A DNA stretch of 64,000 nt, taken from NCBI GenBank assembly GCA_037176725.1, contig JAZBRS010000026.1:99679501-99743500 (forward strand), in the 5' to 3' direction. The stretch is from Posidonia oceanica (Eukaryota; Streptophyta; Magnoliopsida; Alismatales; Posidoniaceae). The notes below the pieces were generated by a model. The model searched no databases, was not told the origin of the DNA, and worked only from the letters and a program-made list of their open reading frames with translations. Each line of letters starts with the position of its first letter. Position 1 is the first letter of the stretch. Made by a program: the position numbers and the translations under genes. This document shows positions 57,120 through 64,000 of this stretch, piece after piece.

Positions 57120-58829
57120 TCGAGTAAGCGTGACCATCCTGAAGCGTCACCAAGGCCAAGCAGCGGAACACATATACTCTTTCGACACCACAAATCCTTC
57201 TTTTGAGAAAGACATCTTCTCGGAACTTATTGCTTAGGGAGAGGAGGATGATACGGGCAAGGATGAGACTGACGAACCATTGCCCGAGTTCCGGCCCTAT
57301 GATGACAACCCAGAAGGCCCCAACCTCCATGTTGAAGAAGAAACAGAGGTTGTCAACATCGGCACAGCTGAGGAAGTCAGAGAAGTTCGCATCAGTGCCC
57401 AGCTGTCCCCCAGGCTCGAGCAGAGTTCATCGTGTTCCTAAAAGAATATGCGGATGTCTTCGCTTAGAGTTACGAAGATATGGTTGGCCTTGACATAGAG
57501 ATAGTGGTGCACAACCTATCCTTGGACCCAGATGACAAGCTGGTAAAGTAGAAGCTGAGAAGATGGCGACCGCAGTGGCTGCTTATGATCAAAGAAGAGA
57601 TCATGAAACAGCACAGAATCAATTTCCTCAAGGTCGTCCTTTATCCTGAGTGGCTGGCAAACATTGTACCTACACCCAAGAAAGACGGCCACGTCCGGAT
57701 CTGTATCGACTAAAGGGACCTGAACAAGGCGAGTCCCAAGGACGACTTCCCATTGCCTCACATTGACGTCCTAGTCGACAATACAGCGGGCCACAAGATG
57801 CTCTCTTTCATGGATGACTTCTCTGGATATAATCAGATCAAAATGGCAGAAGAAGACATGGAAAAGACTTCATTCATCACCCCTTGGGGAGTCTTCTGCT
57901 ACCAAGTCATGCCGTTCGGGCTGAAGAATGCTGGTGCAACCTATCAGAGGGCCATGACTGCACTGTTCCATGACCTTATGCACCAAGAAGTGGAGGTCTA
58001 TGTAGACGACATGATTGCTAAAACCAAAGAGCCTAAAGATCATCTTGCCTGTCTAAAGAAGCTCTTTACCCGTCTACGAAAGTACAAGCTGCGCTTGAAC
58101 CCCAACAAGTGTGTATTCGGGGTGTCATCTGGCAAACTGCTGGGCTACATTGTTAGCCAAAGGGGGATTGAAGTGGACCCGATGAAGGCAAAAGCCTTCG
58201 TGGATATGCCACCCCTTCGGACTGAAAAGGAGGTCAGAGGTCTGCTTGGGCGTTTACAATACATCAGTCGCTTCATTGCACAGCTTATGCCCATCTGTGA
58301 ACGTATATTCAAGCTCCTGAAGAAGAATGCACAGATTCATTGGAGCGAGGAGTGTCAGGCGGCAATTGCCAAGATCAAGCAGCAGCTGATTAAGCCTCCT
58401 GTCTTGGTTCCCCCCACTCCAGGGAGACCCTTACTTCTCTACCTTTCTACCACACAGCATTCCATGGGCGCCGTCTTGGGCCAACATGATGAATCTGGTA
58501 GAAAGGAGCGTGCCATTTACTACCTGAGCAAGAAGTTCAATGAATGCAAAGCCAGGTACAGTACAATAGAGAAGACTTGCCTGTCCCTCGTTTGGGCTGC
58601 ATAGAAATTAAGGCACTACATGATGGCATACCCAGTTCAGCTCTTATGCCGGCATGATCCAATCAAGTTCCTCTTTCAAAAATCGGCTATGGTAGGCAGA
58701 TGTGTTAAGTGGCAGGTGCTACTGTCTCAGTACGACATCACCTTTGTCACGCAGAAATCTATGAAGGGCCAAGCTATGGCAAACCATCTTGCTGATCTTC
58801 CACTGCCTGAATATCAGCCACTCCAGACA
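57120..58829 (+). pseudogene. Reverse transcriptase and first RNase H (element D)
   Basis: RT fingers start near 57460 with stops at 57235 (TAG), 57465 (TAG, Trp in B), 57549 (TAG, Gln in B) and 57711 (TAA, Tyr in B), and a one-base loss in a C run near 57406. From 57753 the ORF is open for 283 codons and holds FMDDFSGYNQ, MPFGLKNA, the catalytic YVDD at 57999-58010, and the thumb/connection. The RNase H continues past TAG 58602, which sits at the same codon as TAG 23463 in B. Confidence 0.9.
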
Positions 58830-59330
58830 CAATTTCCAGATGAAGACATTTTGTTTGCAATGGAGGACTCTGAAGACAAAGACCCTGAAGATCAGGAGCA
58901 ATGGCAGCTATACTTTGATGGTGCTGTAAACAAGAAAGGCCGAGGCGTAGGCGCAGTGCTAACAACGCCTCAGGGACAGATGATTCCCTTCTCCAAGAAG
59001 CTGACCTTCAAATGCACCAACAACGAAGCAGAGTACGAGGCATGCATCCTATGACTGAATGTCGCCCTCGAGCATGAGGTGCAGAAGTTGCTAGTGCACG
59101 GCGATGCTATGCTGGTGATCTCTCAAGTTAATGGCGAGTGGAAAATGAAAGACCCGAAGCTATTGCCATACCATGAACACCTACTGAAGCTGATAGAACA
59201 ATTTGCAAGCATCCGCTTCACATAAATGAACCGAGCAAGGAACGCATATGCAGATGCGTTAGCTACCCTGGCATCCTGGCTCAGTATACCTGAAGACGGC
59301 ACAGTGGATGTATCTGTTACTCGCATTGAG
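58830..59330 (+). pseudogene. Second, archaeal-type RNase H (element D)
   Basis: YFDGAVN near 58914, NNEAEYEA near 59020, GDAMLVISQ near 59101 and NAYADALATLAS near 59242 keep the expected acids. Stops are TGA at 59052 (GGA in B) and TAA at 59223 (TAC in B). It lies between the Ty3-type RNase H and integrase, as in B. Confidence 0.85.
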
Positions 59331-60629
59331 CCGCCTGCACACTGTATGAACATTAAAGAGGCAGATTCAACAATAGAGGAGCAGCCTTGGTACAAAGACA
59401 TAAAAGCTTTCTTGGAGTCTGGCAGCTTTCCACTCGGTACCTCAACAGTGGACAAGAGAACTCAGATGCATCTGGCGTCAAAGTATGTATTAGGGGCAGG
59501 ACAGTTGTACAAAAGATCATACAATCAAATGCTCCTACGCTGCCTGAACAAATCAGAGGCTGATGCACTGATGCTTCAAGTGCATGCGGGGACCTGCGGC
59601 TCGCACATGAATGGCATCCTCCTAGCCAAGAAGATAATGCTGCAAGGATACTACTGGCTAACCATGGAAGCTGACTGCTGCCGATTCGTGCGCAGATGCC
59701 ATAACTGCCAAGTGCACAGCAACTTTATTCAGGCGCCCCCTCAAGAACTGCACAGCATGTCCTCGCCATGGCCCTTCTCCACTTGGGGGATTGATGTCAT
59801 TGGCGCCATCCACCCTCCAGCTTCTAATGGTCATCGTTACATTCTGGTAGTGATTGATTACTTCACTAAATGGGTGGAAGCGACCTCCTACAAGACGGTG
59901 ACTGCCGTGGCTACGGAAAAGTTCATCAGAAACAATATCATAGCCCGGTATGGGGTCCCGCACGCAATTATATCTGACAATGGCACAAATTTCATTGCTA
60001 AGAGGATCGAAGACTATCTGCAAAGCTTCAATATCAAACATCACAGATCCTCGCCTTACCGGCCACAGATGAATGGTGCAGTGGAGTCCGCTAACAAAAA
60101 TCTAGTCAAAATCCTGAAGAAAATGGCGGAAACTCATAAGGACTGGCACAACAAGCTTGCTTACGCACTCTAGGCGTATAGGACATCTGTCCGCACTTCA
60201 ATAGGCGCCACCCCATACTCTCTAGTGTATGGCATGGAGGCGGTGCTGCCCATCGAGGTAGAGATCCCCTCACTACGGATCCTACGTGAAGTTGAGTTGG
60301 ATGAAGCAAAATGGGTCGAAGACCGCTGCGTCCAACTGAACCTGATTGATGAGCACAGGCTGCAAGCTATGCATAATGCTCACTGTTATCAAAAGAGAAT
60401 GGCCAGGTCTTACTTGAAGAAAGTTCAGCCAAGAGGATTCCAGACAGGGGACCTTGTTCTGCGCGCCATTCACTTGCCTGATGGTCGAGGGAAATTCCGA
60501 CCTAACTGGTGTGGCCCCTTTGTGGTCAAGCATGTCTTTTCGGGCGGCGCCGTAACTCTTGAGGACATGGATCAAGTCGAGCAGTCTGAGCCTGTCAACC
60601 TCTGCTACCTCAAGAAGTACTATCAGTAG
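59331..60629 (+). pseudogene. Integrase with GPY/F domain (element D)
   Basis: An ORF open from 59226 to 60173 holds the HHCC zinc region (VHAGTCGSHMNG and C-x2-C) and the complete catalytic triad: Asp 59793, Asp 59976 and Glu 60084 (DD35E). The only stop inside is TAG at 60171, at the same codon as TAG 25029 in B; related integrases have Trp there. The frame then runs (60225-60629) through a GPF segment (NWCGPFVVKHVF) near 60505 to the TAG at 60627. Apart from that one codon it looks intact. Confidence 0.92.
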
Positions 60630-62055
60630 CCGAAAGTGGCCCCATTGCAGATGCTCTTCTCCCACCTATACACTTACATTCTCACTTCTTACATTCCCAT
60701 CCTACCTACATCTGCTATCTTGCCTCTTACTTTTGTTCTTGAACATCCGCTTATACTTCTTCTATCCTACTCATGCATCATCTCTCTTTTCAAATCATCA
60801 TCGTCATCCTCTCAAAACATGCATCAACTTTTTCCATATCATCATCGTCATCCTCTCAAGTCACGCATTGCATCTTCTGCCCGGTGATGAAAATCGGAAG
60901 TGCTTGCTTGCTCTGGAAAGAGTCCACCCTACCTAAAACTCGTAAGGACATACACCTTTGAGGGAGAAAAAATGCTAGGATGTGAGGTTGAAAAAAGTGA
61001 GAATAGACATCTCGGCTTGGGCACGTCCAAGGAACAGAAGGCGAAGACAGAAGCCGACCCTAGAGATAGCGGTGTGCAGTCTAACCTTGCTCCTTCTACG
61101 CATCACATAGCAGATCCAAAGCTCACATCCATTACAACCCAAACACCCTTCCTTTTACCTCCAAAATGGGGATAGCAAAAGCCTGTGAAAAGAAAAAAGA
61201 AAAAAGAAATCAAGTGAGCAAAAAAAAAAAAAAGAGAGAGAAGAGAAAAAGCAAGCAAAAAGGAAAAGAAAGAAAAAAGAAAAGGGTTAGAAAAGGATCA
61301 ACCCGAAAATACAGGCAATATCATCCCCCCGTACCTTACAAGAAACCCAAGGGTGTAAGCCTAAAAGGGTCTACCACTTCCCTCCAAAAGCAAACACTTA
61401 CCATCTCCTAGCTAGGGGCAAAGAAAGACCGCATACCCATGAGGGAGAAATCAAAAAAAGAGAGCAGAAAGAGTAGGTGTAAGTCCTGAGAGCTCGGTAG
61501 GTAACCTGTCCTCACCACACCACCACCTGTATACTGCCAACACCCGTTCCGGAGCGCCACCAGCAAGCTAAGAGTCCAAGTAGGGCCCAATGAGTCAGGG
61601 ATCACTCCCTTCCTCTGCAGCAGGCACCAAAGCACTCCGTATGCTGAGGGCACCAAAGCATGCTAATCATCTCTTAAGCATACCAACCTGTATCATGCAT
61701 ACATGCATCTTCAATCATCCTTTCCTTCCGATCAATCATTCTGCTCTGCAACTCGCTTCGACTCTAAGACAGTACCTTGCCAAGCACGCATTGACGCCGT
61801 TCAAGTTGCACTGGTCTAGATCTCCTGCCAAGTCCTCGCCTCGTGTCAACAAGACTGCTACAAAACTCTCTTGCCTATGTGTGCTTAGCTGCTATGTTCT
61901 GATATTAACTGCTGAACATTATTGAACTGCTTTATCAGCTTCAGATTCTGCTTCCTGTTAAAAATTATATGCCTGCATGTTCTGACTATCTACAGTATTG
62001 ATAACAGGTACCTTCAAGCTCTGCAGCATCTGCCTGTACCCCTGCGGCCTACGCC
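60630..62055 (+). other. Noncoding region between pol and accessory ORF (element D)
   Basis: It matches B 25488-27186: GATGAAAATCGGAAGTGCTT near 60886, a purine-rich tract (61180-61290), and a GGAGCGCCACCAGCAAG stretch near 61551. No gene was seen. Confidence 0.55.
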
Positions 62056-62482
62056 ATTGGATATCCAACCCTTGAAACCCCAGTGCACTGTTCTAAAGCC
62101 CTGCAGGGTTGGATTGGCAAGCTTACTCAGGAAGACTGCGAGAAGCTGCGCCTCTACGGCATACCTACGAAACTACTGAAAGCGGCTGATGACGAAGTGA
62201 GCCGTCATCTTCTGTGCGCTGCCACAAGATTCTGGAAGCCGGTGCACCATGTCTTCCGCTTCGGAAGAACTGAACTGACACCTACCTTGGAAGAGGTGCG
62301 CCGCATCTGTGGCTTCTCCCAACTGATGGGACCGCCCATTTCCATGAGGCGTAACAAATACATAGTGGTCCTCTGCAAGCTATCTGGACTATCTACTGAA
62401 CGGTGCCAGCAAAGACTGATCTGCACCAGCGGCCCCACGCCCATGCTGCGCTTGCACTACTTCAATGAAATCATAGACAAGC
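62056..62482 (+). pseudogene. DUF7745/plant-mobile-domain-like accessory ORF, first about 142 codons (element D)
   Basis: The frame matches the E accessory protein from its second residue (GYPTLETP, LLKAADDEVSRHLLCAA, TPTLEEVRRICGF) with no stop, but the start codon is ATT instead of ATG. It is cut in mid-protein (near NEIIDK) by the LTR starting at 62483. The break point differs from that in B. Confidence 0.75.
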
Positions 62483-64000
62483 TGTTGACACCCCATTTTG
62501 ACAGGCCGGATCGATTGGAATCTTCTGGTGGCTTCTGAACCCAAACCTAGGTCCAAACTCACAATTTTCTCTCCCTCTTTCCCCCCAAGACAAGCCCAAA
62601 CTCAACCTAAGATTACCCCCCTTTCCCGAACCCGAAAACTAACCAAAACCCATAGGAAAACTCACCCCTCCTGACTTACCAAATCCACCAAAAAGCTCTT
62701 AAAATCTCAGACCAAAACCTCTCCCAAAAAATCCAGGAAACTTAGGCAAAACTACCCTTTTTCTACACCTCAAAACCCCTCTAAAACTTTCTCAAAACCA
62801 AACCAAAACCCTAGGAACAAGACTAGAGACCCTAGACCCCACACCCAACAAATTTCACCCCTTTCCAAAACCTCTAAGGCCTCCTCTTGCCCAAATTATC
62901 CTTTTCTCTCTCCTAGATTATCTTTTTCTCTCTCCTCTCTCTCTCCTGATTATCCTCCCTCTTTTCACCTCCTTTTCTCCCTCTTTTTTGCCTGGCTGTG
63001 GGCCCCTCTCGCGCTCTCGTCTGTTCTCAACCTTATTCCTATTTTTATCTTATTTTTACCATTTTCTTGGATTTTCAAAAAATTACTTTCCTTCAACTCC
63101 TCTTTTTCTTATTTATTCCTCCATTTCTCCTTTTTCCCCTCCTTTCTGATTTCCACTTCTCTTCTCTCACTAAACCTTTAAAAAACCCTTGAAAACCCTT
63201 AAAACTCTAAAAAAAAAGAAAAACAAGACAAAATCCTAAAAAGAAACAATTAAAAAGCTAACCAAACAATTAAAAACAAAAGCCTAACTAAATCCAACCA
63301 AAAAAGGGAAATCAAGAATGCAACTAAAAATGCAAAACCAACCAAAAGAAAATGCTGTAAAATCAAGGAAAGAACCAAAAAGCATCTAGAACAAGTCAAA
63401 GTGAGAACCTTACTAAAAAGCAATCAAAAACAATCCCTAAAAAAAAAAGAAAACGATTAAAATGCTAAGACAATTAATTAAGAAAAAAGAAGAAACCTAA
63501 CAAATATAAGAGGAAGAACACAAAAAACCAAATAAAAAAAAGAGGGAAAATGATCCAAAACACCCAACTAAATACTTAACAAGAAGACCTAATAAAAAAA
63601 AGAAATTAATTAAAAAAAAGAAACCAACAAACAAAAATCAAAAGCAAACCCAAAAGACTTAAGCAAGAAAAGAGGACCAAAATCCAAAATACAAAACCAA
63701 CCCTAATTAGTTTAAAACAAACTTCAGGAAAATCCTAATTAACATCCCAGGTACTTAACAAGAAAAACATAATTAGAAAACAACTCAAAAGATTTAACAA
63801 ACATTTAATCAAAATCAAAAAACAAATCAAGATGAACAAACTCTAAAAAAAAAACCCTAATCAAAACCAAACCTCTTTGAACCAAATTAATTAATCAAAA
63901 ACAATTATTAAAAAACTTAATCAAGGTCCCAACTTAAAACACAATCACTCTAAGAACCTCTCCTATTATTTTTATTTTTATTTTATTTTTTTTAATTTAT
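62483..64000 (+). repeat. 3' LTR of element D, first 1.5 kb
   Basis: It starts TGTTGACACC with U3 sequence like the D 5' and solo LTRs: CT-rich tract (62900-63170), then A-rich tract to the window end. No polypurine tract precedes it. Confidence 0.82.

Larger units (their letters stand above)
38633..64000 (+). mobile_element. Element D: giant Tat/Ogre-type retrotransposon with a nested solo LTR
   Basis: The order is 5' LTR (38633-44589), PBS (44591), leader split by a solo LTR (45169-51129), gag, protease, linker, RT/RNase H, archaeal-type RNase H, integrase, noncoding region, cut accessory ORF, and the start of the 3' LTR (62483). Without the solo LTR the internal region is about 11.9 kb. 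With a full 3' LTR the element would be roughly 24 kb. It is less degraded than B but has several stops and at least three frameshifts. Confidence 0.88.

Noticed and set aside
45169..62482. A separate complete element using the LTR at 45169 as its 5' LTR
   Set aside because: That LTR is flanked by the ATAGT duplication and has no PBS after it. The leader reads through from the D PBS at 44591.

Overview
The window is flowering-plant nuclear DNA made almost entirely of nested LTR retrotransposons. I found no host protein gene, rRNA or tRNA. All elements belong to one large Ty3/gypsy group of the Tat/Ogre type. The evidence is a second, archaeal-type RNase H between RT/RH and integrase, a protease with a DNGS-like active site followed by a G-patch-like segment, LTRs of about 3.3 to 6 kb starting TGTTGACACC, a primer-binding site starting TGGCGACTC, and an accessory DUF7745/plant-mobile-domain-like ORF between pol and the 3' LTR. 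The species cannot be told from this sequence.

Layout, left to right. (A) 1-11002, plus strand: the 3' part of a gag-only derivative. It has a gag remnant with three nucleocapsid-like modules, no pol, a long 3' region of stem-loop repeats, a polypurine tract and a 3' LTR. A seems to sit inside the 5' LTR of (B). (B) 11003-30774, plus strand: truncated 5' LTR, PBS at 15537, leader, one-frame gag-pol with many stops (about 17.4-25.5 kb), a cut accessory ORF and a 3' LTR. (E) inserted into that LTR at 30775. (E) 30775-38632, minus strand: 3' LTR with 29-bp palindromic units, polypurine tract, hairpin array and an almost complete accessory ORF of about 400 codons. The rest of E should lie beyond the right edge, because (D) is inserted in it. 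(D) 38633-64000+, plus strand: 5' LTR of 5957 bp, PBS, leader split by a 5961-bp solo LTR with a 5-bp target duplication (ATAGT), then gag, protease, RT, two RNases H, integrase, a cut accessory ORF and the first 1.5 kb of the 3' LTR.

B and D are two diverged copies of one autonomous family. Both are now dead: they carry many in-frame stops, mostly TAG, and several frameshifts. A and E share with each other an identical polypurine tract, a GCAT-rich segment and stem-loop modules. They share with B and D the 3' half of the LTR.

The most unusual content is noncoding. The 3' regions of A and E carry arrays of short hairpins whose stems vary in a compensatory way. A hairpin with an 11-bp stem and a 6-nt loop recurs with changed loops. 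E's LTR carries about 15 palindromic units of exactly 10+9+10 bp. The long LTRs look like a spliced leader (C-rich exon, T-rich introns, conserved exon blocks), and each has a PBS-like copy upstream of its true end.
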